This document shows, piece after piece, positions 45,515 to 57,385 of a DNA stretch of 64,000 nucleotides. Origin of the DNA: Isoetes taiwanensis (taxonomy: Eukaryota; Streptophyta; Lycopodiopsida; Isoetales; Isoetaceae); the NCBI GenBank assembly GCA_021234155.1, contig JAJEKV010000048.1, forward strand, positions 2,466,841 to 2,530,840, written 5' to 3'. The stretch's first letter is position 1, and each line of letters opens with the position of its first letter. The position numbers and the translations under genes were made by a program. The notes under the pieces were generated by a model, which was not told where the DNA came from, searched no databases, and saw only the letters and a program-made list of their open reading frames with translations.

Positions 45515-47419
45515 ATGGCCGAAGCCGTGACTGAGCTGGATTTTATTGAGATTCATGAACTTTCTGGTAAAGGATTACAGCCTACTTTGAAAGTGAAATG
45601 GTTAAAAGAAAATTTAACAGATGCACAATGGTCCTCGGTTTGGCAAGAAGGCCGAAAGAACAAGATCAAAGTTTCGATGGTGCAGCCTCAATACCAAGAA
45701 AAACTGGACAGGTTGTTGAAAAAACTATACCAAACAGAAACTATGGTAAACAATGAAGTGAGAAAGCAGGTAGCTTATGCTTTTGCATGGGAAAATTGTG
45801 ATTTTACCACTTCAAACCCTGCAAAGCACAAGATCATTTGCGAATCTTTTGGAACACAAGTAATGAAGTACAAAAATTGCAGGCCAAAGGGGAAGAAAAT
45901 CCAGGTTGCACAATCAAGTAGAGATATATTTAGAGAGAGTTGTAAGTTGGAGTAGTCTTCTTTAAAAGATAACATGGAGTTGATCAAGAAAGCTATAAGT
46001 GAGCTTGACAATGAGAAGGCAACCATGGCAGCAGAGCTGCATGCAATTGAGGTTAGCTTAGCTGTAGAGGCTAAGTCAAATGAGAAATTTAGTCTCGAAC
46101 TTGAAGAGAGCAAGAAGAAAGTTGAAGGTTTGAAGACCTCAATACTTGAATTGCAGGTAGAAGGTGGAGAAGGTGAATTGTTGAAATAGTTGGAGCATAC
46201 ACTGACAATGGAGACATGCTACTTAAACAGGCTCGAGAAGCTTTTCAAGTCTCCAACTGCAGAAGCAAGTACCATGAGGAAGAGTACCTTAGAAGTTGAG
46301 ATCAAGGATAAGGATGGTAAAATATCAGGCCTGAGAGATAATCTTAGTCATCTCGCAGAATTGAAGAATGTGATCAGCAATCCATTTTGCATCAACACTA
46401 TCAAGAGAAGATTACCAGGAATATGCAACTTTGGTGCTTGCTATGCTTGTGGCCTAATTTTCCATAATAGGTACAAGTTATCTTTGGTGCTAAGTTGTGA
46501 TCATGAGTACCATCTGGCTTGTGCAGCCTTGTTGAATGAAGGTAAATGCAAGATATGTGATTCCACTATTCATCCAGATTTATTTCATGAACTTGGCATG
46601 AATGTGACAACAGAGACAAAGTTGAAAGATGTGCCTGCACAGGCAAAGGATTTTTTTTGTCAACAATATTAGATCAGGTTTTGAGTCACCTATGAACCTG
46701 CAAGCTTCACCTATAAGGTCTACTTCACCTATCAAGTCTACTTCTGAAGATTATGAGCCATCTGCAAAAGTGCTGAAGGATGCAATGTTGAGTCCTAAAA
46801 GACTGGCAAAGAACAGCTACTAATAAAAAAACAGCTGCTGAGGAAAAGGATTTAGCAGGTGATAATAACTCAGATGCAGAAAAGGATGAGGGTTCATGCT
46901 CTAAAGAAGTTGTTGACAAGGATGAGCTTGTGGAGAGTACACCAGTGGCAAAGAAGAAAGCAGTTATAAAAAGGAAAAGAAAAGATGTTGAAATTGCAAA
47001 AACTAAATGCAAAACTAATAAGAAGCAAAAGAAGCTACTCAAGTAAAGAAGTATAATTTCAGGAGAAAGGCATTGGCTGAAGAAATGGAAAGTGCAGGAA
47101 TTGATCAGGAAGAAGTGGCACAGGTGGATGAAGAAAATACAATTGAAAAAGGGGAGCAGGTCGAACCTGAGAAGGAAGAGGCCTTTGTTAATGCCCAAAA
47201 AGACATGCCACAGAATAAAACTGACAATGACACTACACGTACCAAAATAAATGCAATTATGGAGGTCTTAAGAGGCAATTCAACTGTGTTTTTAAGAAGT
47301 TTAATTAACTAATAATGTTTGAATGTTCAGGTACAGTTGTATTGGAAGATCAAAATGTTAAACAAATGGTTCAGAATTTGAATATTGTACAAGAGAGGTT
47401 AATATCATCTATTGTTTAA
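45515..47419 (+). pseudogene. Coiled-coil / RING-H2 protein with basic nuclear-type tail, second copy
   Basis: ATG at 45515. The first 147 codons (MAEAVTELDFIEIHELSGKG…) contain a KVKWLKENLTDAQWSSVW segment I cannot place. An in-frame TAG (45953-45955) is followed in the same frame by a Lys/Glu-rich coiled coil (to about 46186), a second in-frame TAG (46187-46189), more coiled coil, and then a RING-H2 motif C-x2-C-x15-C-x-H-x2-H-x2-C-x8-C-x2-C at 46439-46558 (about residues 309-348). A T-run frameshift at 46650, an SP-repeat linker (ASPIRSTSPIKSTSED), a basic tail (KKKAVIKRKRKD) and an acidic segment follow. A last block after a possible acceptor at 47331 ends at TAA 47417-47419. About 600 residues in all. 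RING-H2 domains are usually E3 ubiquitin ligase modules; that activity here is inference. Both TAG codons could be former CAG (Gln). It may be a pseudogene or a TE cargo gene. Confidence 0.65.
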
Positions 47420-47699
47420 ATTTGGTTTTTCCGGTAAGTGAGAAACTTTTTTATTTTTTCCCTTATGTTAATTGTCTAAGGTTTTAGGGTTTTTCGAGAA
47501 CAGAAAAATTTGCCGATTTCTAAAAATCGCAAAAGTTTTTTTCTATGGTTTTGAATGGGGACGTGTCCCGCATGCTTTTCTCTGTATTTCCACATCTATC
47601 TGATAATCTGAGATGGAGGCTTAAAATCTCCCATTTCGGCTATGTGAAGACGCATAGGAACCCGGCATGCATGCCACGATTCTTGAATTGTTTCCATGG

Positions 47700-47845
47700 A
47701 GTTTTTTCGACCCCGGTAGCGAATACATCTGCCCTATCTCTTCTTTTTTCTTCGTATCTTCTTCCTTTATCAATTCCGGCCATTTCTCAGGATTCTTTTA
47801 TCAATTCCGGCCATTTCTCACAGGATTCTAGAAGCTGAGGCAGAC
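47700..47845 (+). promoter_or_regulatory. CT-rich leader with 31-bp tandem repeat before the FCP1-like gene
   Basis: cctatctcttcttttttctt is followed by two 31-bp units (47766-47796 and 47797-47827; ttatcaattccggccatttc) and then cagacATGGtg. A leader with an internal duplication fits a transcribed gene start, 427 bp after the end of the RING-H2 gene on the same strand. Confidence 0.4.
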
Positions 47846-48242
47846 ATGGTGGATTTGGAGCATGATTCTGGAAAGGATGGGCGGAAACAGCAACAAATTA
47901 TTCATCAAAAGTCTCATTCATGTTATTTGATGGAGAAGGATTCATCGTTCACAGTATGTTTGGTTTTTATCATGATTTCTAAATTCTATGTGCTTGGTTC
48001 TTCTTGGGAAGTAGGTGACAACTAGATATAAATGCTTAAGAGGTTCTAAACAGAGTTATGGCGTGCCGTTCCTTCTTGGCTTGAACCAGCAAGGAGGGCT
48101 TCTATGATTGCTTTTGCATCAAAACAGGAGCAAGCACAATAAGGTATAGGTATTTCCTCATGTATATAGTAGTTGAGCACGTTCCATGTGGTGGTGCTGG
48201 TACCAGATTTATTCCCCTTTTAAGGTTGGAAAGCACTATAGG

Positions 48243-48494
48243 GTTTGGCAAATAAGAAGTGTCGTGGACAAGTGTTGGGACATCTTTTATGGACAGTGTT
48301 ATTGCATATCCTGTTGGGCTGATGAATCCCTTACTCCCAGCACAATTTACCACATGAAAAGCTGTAGGTTTTGGCAATAAGAAGTGTCGTGGACAAGTGT
48401 TGGAACATTTATTATGGACAGTGTTACTATATGTCCTGTTGGGCTTATGAATTCCTTACTCTTAGCACAATTTACTACATGAAAAGCTGCAGAT
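48243..48494. repeat. 126-bp tandem duplication, second copy
   Basis: ttggcaaataagaagtgtcg starts a unit at 48243 that recurs from about 48369. Both units pass through tggacaagtgttgg, tatggacagtgtta and acaattta and end in catgaaaagctg. It lies in the first intron or second-exon region of the FCP1-like gene. Confidence 0.88.
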
Positions 48495-51400
48495 GACAAA
48501 ACATGATGTGCGTTTCTATGAGATATTCTAGAAAGATCGAAGGAATAGTTCGTGTGCCCAGCCTTTCATTGCCTCAGGTACATCTTGCAATTATCTTTTA
48601 TTCAAAATGTGACTGGGTGCTTCCTTAACGATGGTTCATAGTGAGGATATTGGATATAGATAAGTTTTTTTTTTGTCATGGCTTTTGAAAAAGCAAGTTA
48701 TCCTCTTTTAGGTTCTAGCTCTTGAGAACTTACTCATTTTAGCTTCAAAAATTGCACATTTACCCTCATGACACTGGATATCATTTATGGAATCTATAGC
48801 AAGTGTCAAAGTCATGTATCCCACAATTGAAAAAGTAAGAGTTGGCAAGAGATTTGTGGTATGAACGCCTTAGATGCGCAGGTAGATATGTCAAATGCTT
48901 AGGCCAAGAGTGGGGTGCAATATGTATCTACTTTAACTGATGAAAGTTGTATGAACATTAGTTTACTAGGTACATTGTTGCACAGAATCATCCCTCTGTG
49001 TTTAATGACTGGACTATTATGTCGCATTCCAGAGCCATCTCATCTGCTGCACTCTAGAGCCTTTCTTCTGTTGTGAACTAGGTAAGGTTCAGATTGATTT
49101 CTTTTTGGGATATTGTTTCTCTGGGATAGACCAACATTTGTTGAGCCTTAGGCATCTAGGTTCTTGCATAGTATTTGTTCAATAGTAGGGTCCTCACGTT
49201 CGATGCATGCAACCATATACCGATTCATGGCGTGATCTCTCCAGCCTTTGTCTTCTCCCATTCCATAAACTATTAGCGAGAAGGTATCTCACCTATTAAT
49301 CTTCATGTTTATGACATCTTTGAGTGAGCTTGGTTGGCTGGGCAGACATTATTTATTCTTTGCCAAACACAATCTCTAAGCTGCATAGTCATTTAACCAG
49401 TGTTTGCCTTTCTACATGAAAGTGCCAAGTGATAACTCTGGAAATTCTATACTTACCAGAAAGTTCCAGTCCAAGTCCTGTAGTTTTGCCATTGCAGTTA
49501 CTTGCCCTGCAACTCGACTTGATAGTCGCATCATTCATGTCATGGATCCCCCAGGTTCATTTGCTTTTGGTGTTCCTCTGTAAATTCTATAAGATTTTTA
49601 AATTCCTTTGTATTGGAGTATCCAAGCTTCAACCTTGCCAAATCCCTATTGCAGGGGATCTGTAACACTAAATTTCAGCGACTTTTAGACTTATGTGTAT
49701 TCTTTTTTCAGCATTGTATTATGCCTTTATGATGATAACTACCTTCTTCAGGTCTTTTTCGTTCATTTTGCAAGGGAAATCAGTCTTCTTGCTTTTTTCT
49801 ATTTAGGGTTTTTTATTGTTTGATGAGAAAATGCTTGATAGAGGACTGGGCTCTAGCAGGTGGTCTCTCCTAGTCTCGATCTGTGATGGAGTTTGAGGTA
49901 GGTTCTTCTTGTGTCGGATGTTGATATTACGTGGCATGCAGTAACTGCTATGATATGTGTATTGACTCACTTTACTTCGTTATATTTTGATCTCTCAAGT
50001 ATAACATCTTCACGCCATGTTCAACAAAAATTGAAGGTGCTATTTGATCTAGATTATGGAGACCCAGACATATCGATTAGCATGGCTGTATCATAGGTTT
50101 GAGTTGATGTTGGAACAAAGTTTATGCAAATAATCTTATGGGTTTGAGTTGACATTGGAACGAAGTTTATGCAAATAATCTCAGGTAACGTGTCACCCTA
50201 TTCACATCTTTATAAGGCTAATTCATGAGGGCATTCATGTCTACTCCAACATTTGTAAACACATCACAGTTTGTAGATGATGCTCAACTGCAGACAACAA
50301 CAGGTATACCAAATATTTTGCTACTCCAAACAAAATCTCCTGCTATTACTGTTGCTTCCTGACACAGTTCAACCTGCCATGCTTTGTGGGTAGGATTCAA
50401 AGGACATTCATGTCTACTCCAAAATTTTGTTGCGCTGGCTTGCATTATAAAATGTTGATTCATAGCATGCAAGTTACTCCTTCTAGCAGATTAATTGTCC
50501 AACTCTTAAAACACAGGGAAGCTTGCATTATAGCTCAATCATGATGCAACTCGATATGAGCAAATACATGCCACCATCAGAGTGCAAGAATAAAATGTTT
50601 CTCTAGAGTTACTATTGCTTCTAGCAGATCGGTTGTCCTGCTCTTAAAACACCAGGTACGGATACTGACGTTATTGGTAATGTCTATAGATACTACTGAA
50701 AATATCTCAGTCGCTTAATTTCCTTAGCTTCAATCATGTTCTCTTTTTGAGTTGAAAGGTCTTTTGAAATTTGTATTCGATTTCAAATTAGTATTTTTTA
50801 CAACAGGCTTAACTGCATCAGAGTTTTTCACATGATGCTCAAGTACAGATAACAGGTATATACCAAATATTTTGCTACTCATAGTTTGCACACAATGCTC
50901 GGGTGTAGACAACAGATATACCAAATATTTTGCTATTCTCATCAGAAGCTCCTGCCATTACTATGAGTGCTGCTAATCAAAAACTAATTTCTCACGTTGT
51001 TGCAGGCAATTCCTCAGGTTTATGCAACACTTATGAATTCAAAGAGAGAGACTGAGTTAGGTTATCAGAGTATTACCATGAAACCCAGGGTATTTACTCA
51101 AGCTTTATTGCCTGGGCTTTGATGACACAGACATCAAACATGTATAGAACTTTGATTTTGCAATAACTAGAGAAACTAAATGAAAAATTCCTCTACTCAT
51201 AATGCTGGGTTGATTCGTCTGTACTCATACTACTAGGCTCATTTGTCAAGATGAAGCCTTGTGGAGAGGTAGTTAACCCGTGTCTACTAGACAGAAATGA
51301 AAAGTTCATTATTTTGTAATTAGAGTTGCAAACATTATAATTAGGTTGCAATATGTACAATAAATTCTGATGGTTTGGCCACTTTGTTGGATATGAGCGA

Positions 51401-52093
51401 CAATGAATTTTGTGCATGTTTGCACGTAGAGAAACAATCAATTAGTCTCCACATGACCATAGTCATAAATTGTTTTACATTGTGCTTGGGTTTCTCGAGC
51501 TATCTTTGGGTTATCTGGGGCAATGCAGACCAAGAGTGGATTGAGTGAGAATTTGTAGTTTAAGAAACGGAAATGTTCTATTGTAAACCAAGAACATCTT
51601 TAGGAGCATAGCACCATACTTTATCATCCTTCTTTTCATCAAATATTGTTTTCATATTTGTGGATAATGTATGCCTAATAGGCAACAATGGAAAAATAAA
51701 CAAGTAGTAATCTGTTTGAAAAGTTGATAATTGGGTGAGACAATCCAAGCTTTGTGAAATGGAAGCAATGTATTTGAGGAGTTGTGCATTGTTGAGATAG
51801 ATGAACTATAACAAGTTACTATTGATGTTGTAAATAATAACCACATTCTTTAGTGCTCCTAATCAACGTCGCCTTACATAGTTTAGAATCTCTAAGCTTA
51901 TGCTTCCTCAAAGTGTGTGTATTTTATTCATTTGCAAACAAATGATTCGAACATTATTATAGAACTCTCTAAAATATGTTCTCCTTGCGAATATTATTTC
52001 ACATAAAGACCGATTAGTAAAACCATACATTATTAATTCTAATAATAGCAAGAAGAATTCTAAGAATGAACCACATCTCTTATAAAGACAAAT

Positions 52094-52277
52094 GATTTAC
52101 AAACAACTTGCATTATATATTGAGCAACCCACAAACAAACTTAATGTTAGCTATATAAACCATCAACAAAACCAACTAGATCAATGATTTACAAAAAACT
52201 TGGACAATATAATGAATACCCACAACAAACTTATTATTAGCTATATAAACCATCAACAAAACCAATTAGACCATGAA
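52094..52277. repeat. 92-bp tandem duplication, second copy
   Basis: Units start at 52094 and 52186 (gatttacaaa…) and share ttagctatataaaccatcaa. Same as 27228-27411. Confidence 0.85.
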
Positions 52278-54033
52278 GGCACAAACCAAACATATCTAAG
52301 TAATCACAACATAAAAGCCCACTCAATGCTAAAAACATCACCGATGCTTAACAATAAGTTTCAGTTATCGGAATCAATCTTGCAACCTTGCTAACTCATT
52401 CTACATTGACCCTAGAAAAAATCCATCAATGAGCTTATTTACAATTTCAACGTAAAATGGAATGTAAGAAATTGAAATATATGCATATAATGCCAATTCT
52501 TTAATATCCACTCCTTAAATATCTCGGTGAAGGGCACATGGGCAAAATCCATTACTCTTATGCAAAAAATGTATTCTCATGATGGAAATTGGTCAGTGAC
52601 CACATTCTCAAGATGAACCTTCATTGCACAAATTCAAAGTTGCAATCATTCGATTCATGCTCTCATGAACATTTGTCAAGCATAGAGTACACTATCTTTA
52701 AACGATACAGGCTAAAATCATCTCCCTTCTCTCATTTCTATTCTTTCAAATTTTAACAAGGTGTTTTAAGATATGTACAACTTCATGGCTACAATATAAT
52801 CATATTTATGCCCGGCAACGCCGGGCACACGTTACTAGTCTTAGTTGTTTCTGAATTCTTTTGTATTTGTGTTTGTGTTTACTTTATGCTTGTTGAATGA
52901 TAGATATACAACACAGCCCTCTTTGAAAAGGAAACTTCTTGTTTTAGATGAGAATGATGTTCTAGGGAGGACATACAGTAGGAACAATCATGTATATGTG
53001 GACAATAGATTGTGGATTACAAAGACAAGCAAGAAATTGGTTGTGTCAAGGGCCTAAATGTAGAGAATTTTTTTAAGGCAGCTATGATAGATTTTGATAT
53101 ATCAATTTGGTCTTCTATGAACTATGTTAATGTCAATGTGTTGATGGAATAGCACCAGATATGAAAGGTGACTTTGTGTTTATGTGGGACCAGTCTCATT
53201 GCCTTGAGATGCCTTTCAAGTGGCTAATTAGATCTGACAAACTATTGTACGTGAAACCATTGTTTAAGATTTTTCGTGAATATCCACAATATGAGGGGAA
53301 TTGCATATTGTTGGATGACAGTATTCACAAAACATTTGCTTCTCCACCTTTCACATCTCTGTTGATACCTGAGTTCAATTTGGATGCAGATGATTCTGTA
53401 TTGGAACAACTCCTGCCAGTGATTAAGGATGTAGCACGTGTTGATGACTTCTCTTTCATTCTTAAGGCATATTGTTAGACCAGAGCAGTACGCAGAGGAG
53501 GCACTCAAGATTTTGAAAACTATGGAAGATTTTGCATTAGGAGAGGATTTGGTGAAGGCCTATTGCAATGGTCAGCTGCAGTGGTTAAGAGAAACCTTTC
53601 AAAGTTCAGAACACAGGGATAGATTTCAGAAATCGATGAAGAATTCACATGTTAACTACATGTTTTCAAACTTCAGGATACAGGTTTACATGTATTCAAG
53701 TCTACTTACATGTTTGCAGTGATATTTACAGGTTGTATATGTTGGTATAGTGATATAGAGTTTACAGAGGCAGATATGCCACAATTTTGTACAATATGCT
53801 ACATTGATACTTTGATATGTAATTCAGGCAGTTAAATGCCACAATTTTATAAATTTCATTCTCAATGCCAAATCAGGTTATAAGTGCCTTGCATTACTTT
53901 CCATTGATTTCATTGTTTCTATTTTATATAGTCAAACTATGAACAGTATTTGAGTCAATACCAAATGAACAGTATTTTACCCAATATCATATGAATAGTG
54001 AATTTAGGCTAAGGTTGGGAGGCCATATATAAT

Positions 54034-57000
54034 CTATTGGCATGTATCTTCAGCCATAGTATACAGGCTAGAATCCTCTTCATCTACAGTCATGTCAAAG
54101 TTAGCTAATCTCACAACGTGGCTGTACACACTAGCTATAGGCTGGTCATCCAATAATACAAATTTGAGTCCACCTACCTGTTTACTATAATGTCTTGAGA
54201 TAATAACATATTGAACTCCAAATACATTTCCCCATCCATCCACATAATCTTCAAGCAAAGTGTTCTTTGCTTCTGTGCACTTCAATACATAAAAATCTAC
54301 CCTCTTCTCATCACCTTCTTCTGCATTGACAGCAAAGTTATCTCCCACCTCTACCATAGAACTAGCTATGTCATAGTCTTCCTCATCATCCTCTTCTTCA
54401 TGGTCATTTTCTACCTGCAAGTCCTCATTAGTAGCATCAATTGTTGCTTTAGGCTCCTTCAGCTTTAGTTCAGTATTCTCCCAACCACCAATACGAGACT
54501 TGATATTGCATGAGTTGCATTTAAATTGAACACAATTTTCACAGAAGTATGAGAGCGGTCTATAGGCTACCTTAAAAGTGTTGCCCTTATCACATGGTCT
54601 TATGCAATGGAGCTGTATAGTTCCTTTCAAAGTATGATAGTCAAATCTCTCAGATCTGTCTATTTTTTAGGAATAAATTTTCTAGGTATGTGCACAAGTG
54701 CCATGTGCTGTAAGTGAGGACAATGCTGATGAAGCAATTCATGATGATAATTATAAACAAATAGAAACAGAAGGAAACAAATAAATAAGAAGTACCATGT
54801 GCCACATCATGGACTACAAAAGAACAACCACACCTACCAACAACTCTTAGTTTCATGCCTTTAATTGCTGACACAATATTTACATAGGTGCTTTAAGTGA
54901 CCAAGTGCTGGCAGCAGACAACAATGTATTTCAAATAACAAAAATTGACCATTTAAGCGTACCTTATAATGTCATCATCAGTTGAAATGTTGCTGAAGTG
55001 CCAACTAAGAAATGCAACCACCTCCTTTTGAATTTTCCACGGAAGCCGGCTCTATCTTTCCATTAAATTTCATCTGTTCCTTTGTTAGAATCCTTTTGAT
55101 GATTCCACTTGAGCTAGCAAAAAATTCCAGACAATGTCCTTTTCGAGACGTTTGTGAAACCTGCCTAGGAAGTGAAATGGTTTTGAGGACTTAAACTGTG
55201 AGGAATAGCCTTTACTCTAAAAAACATGTTTGTTATAGCTAATTCCCATAGACAGTAGCCAATCTACATGATTTTGGAGACAATGATGGACACTCAGTAT
55301 CATGAGTTTTATCATCACTTATATAAAAATGAGTCTCTTTCACAATTCCTCTCAATGAGTCTTTTCTTCTCTCTTTTGCAACATTTTTTTTATGTCTCTT
55401 TTTTTTCTTCTTCATTCTTTTGTCTTTCTGCCACTGTTTCTCTCATTTTCCTGTAAGTGATGTGCACAAGAATGGAGACCTGCAGGATTAAGCTTCCTGT
55501 TGAATTTTGAATCCATAGTTTTCATGCAAATCTATCACAGAGACAATAGTATCATCTTGAAGTGTTGTCAAACATTGTCAGAATTGTTTGGCTTGCCAAT
55601 GAGCTTTGTAATTATGTGGAACAAAGTTCTTCAAAGTTTTAGTTGCATGCTGATGGAATTCAAAAGGAGAACCTGCTTTGTATGCCAATCTTGTAAACTT
55701 TGCAGGTTTCTTGCCAGCCCTACTTTTCTTGTTCTAGACTTCTTGCTGAAAAAATGAAGTAAGCTTTAATTTACCCTCTCCATTCACAAACTTATACAGC
55801 AAAATCTAAAATAGATCTACCTTTTCAAACACTTCCCAAATAACCTCTTGCTTATTAATCTTTATCTTCTCTCTCAGGCATGTGGACAACCTACATTAAA
55901 ATCAATCAAGTGCGTGAAATTCAAGGGAAACGAAACTGGGAATTACAAGGGACCCACACTAACCTCTTCAAGGCACATTTATTACACGTCTGCATTAGGC
56001 ATGCATGCTTGTGCCATTCATCATTCTCATCCTTTTCACACACAATTTATCTCCAATAATCACTAGTTGATTTGATAGTGTGTTTTTTAGCTTCACATGT
56101 TGGACCTGAACCATACATTCTGCACTTACACTTGCATTCTTTGTGTACACCATTAGGGTCAGTCCTCATGTTATTTATGGCTTGCATGGCAAATTCAAGA
56201 TGCAGATGATTTTGGCAGCAATATGTTTCTCTTCCTTGAAGCTTCCTAATATAGCTTGGTTCCAATCATTCAAACGTCTGCTGTGAAACCTTCATCTCAG
56301 GATGTTCCTTCTGAAAAGCAAGGTATAGTTGCAACTGAACATAAAGAATTGAGATTTAGATTTCATAACCGTGTAAGAGAAACTAAATATCCAAATTAAT
56401 AACAAGTAGATGATTCAAAGATTACCTGTATCACTTCCAGCAAATGTATTGGATGATCAATTTTCTTATCACTCTCAATTTCTAACATATTTTTTATAAG
56501 GTGAAACTCGGGTATTTTCATCCCAATATCTCAACAGGAGAAAGCAAATCAAATCGCTTCTTTCTTGCATGCATTGACCATGCCAGCATCAAACTCTGCA
56601 CATATTCGTCTTCTAAATGGCTGGGCTACAATTTATTTGGGAATTGAAAGAAGCCTTGAAAATGCTATCTGATTAATCCCTTTAACTATAGAAGCTGCCA
56701 TTTGGAGCGTGGTCTTTCTTGCTTGTAGTATATCAGTACTTCTTTGAAATTTTTGTGCCTGCATGGTTGCTCTCGCATTGAAAATCATGTCTTTCATCAC
56801 ATGAAATTCTTTGGGATCTGCTATAGTAAAATGTGGTAAATGCTTGATCCTCTTTATAAAACTGTGTGCAACTCTTCCTTTTGATTCATCATCAACACAA
56901 TTCTTTACAATGTGAAAGAAAGAATCCTCTAACTCTTTTGAAAGTTTCTGTTGTCCTCTTTGACTCAAGGAACGTTCTTTTCTCTTCTGTACTGCAGGTG

Positions 57001-57118
57001 CAATGTTCTCCTTTTCCAATTCTCTAATCCTCTTTCTGGATTTTCATTTTTTCTTGGCTTCTAGCTCCAAGTAAATTTCACGTTTAGCAGAATCAATGCT
57101 TTCAGGAGAACCTGCCAT
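54034..57118 (-). pseudogene. Large RNase-H-like transposase-type protein, second copy
   Basis: The minus strand reads, in order: MAGSPESIDSAKREIYLELE from ATG 57118; one in-frame TGA; a basic region and long helical N-terminal part (57019-56633); HLEDEYVQSLMLAWSMHARKK and LLSPVEILG (about 56620-56530); VSQQTFERLEPSYIRKL-like text then YCCQNHLHLEF and CKCKC (56310-56047); PFEFHQHA … HWQAKQF … TIVSVIDLHENYGF (about 55680-55510); QVSILVHITY, THFYISDDKTHDTE (about 55490-55290); GYSSQFKSSKPFHFLG (about 55210-55160); IIKRILTKEQMKFNG (about 55100-55050); and a 198-codon C-terminal frame with FCENCVQFKCNSC and a closing basic/acidic domain, stop at 54036-54034. This order (D in the ENY block, the SQFK block, a GHGKG-like region before IIKR) fits a eukaryotic transposase-like family I know from plants and animals but cannot name. 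It is convergent with the FCP1-like gene. Breaks may be partly introns. Confidence 0.6.
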
Positions 57119-57385
57119 CAAATTGATATGAACAAGGAATTGCAATTGAAACGGAAACCATAAACTAATTCATTCCGAAATTGAAAAATGATAGCAAGAA
57201 CCGAACCAAATTCCCGCCATTCAAGAAATTCTGCCATCTGGTAGAATCATCTTAAAATTCTCGCGCCCAAGGGATCAATCCATGTCATCGATCCCTTCCT
57301 CCTCGGAGGAGGATTACTATTTCTGGAATAACTACCTCAAAATTTGTTACACCAAATGTGATCAAGGATAAGCACTCACAACACT

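Larger units (their letters stand above)
47846..53705 (+). pseudogene. FCP1/NIF (HAD-type) phosphatase-like gene, second copy, multi-exon
   Basis: Proposed exon 1, 47846-47953, encodes 36 residues (MVDLEHDSGKDGRKQQQIIH…) and ends at a GTATGT donor. Candidate small exons in between end at cag|gtacat (48576) and near 49080. The recognisable block is 52920-53660: KRKLLVLDEND (nucleophile motif, Asp at 52947), VSR-P-x2-x-EFF…FDISIWSSM, then KGDFVFMWDQSHCL, YVKPLFKIF, CILLDDSIHK (about 53302-53330) and LLIPEFNLDADDS, closing with a RPEQYAEEALKIL helix. Order and spacing match FCP1-homology (HAD) domains of the NIF/SCP type, which dephosphorylate Ser/Thr such as in the Pol II CTD. The D-x-D-x-T motif is altered to D-E-N-D-V, so catalysis is doubtful. 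Frame breaks near 53055, 53080, 53150 and 53478 are shared with the first copy, so this is probably a true pseudogene or a mis-annotated intron set. Confidence 0.5.

Noticed and set aside
48102-48377. 91-codon minus-strand frame across the 126-bp tandem duplication
   Set aside because: Opposite to the presumed gene and open on both strands, so not convincing.
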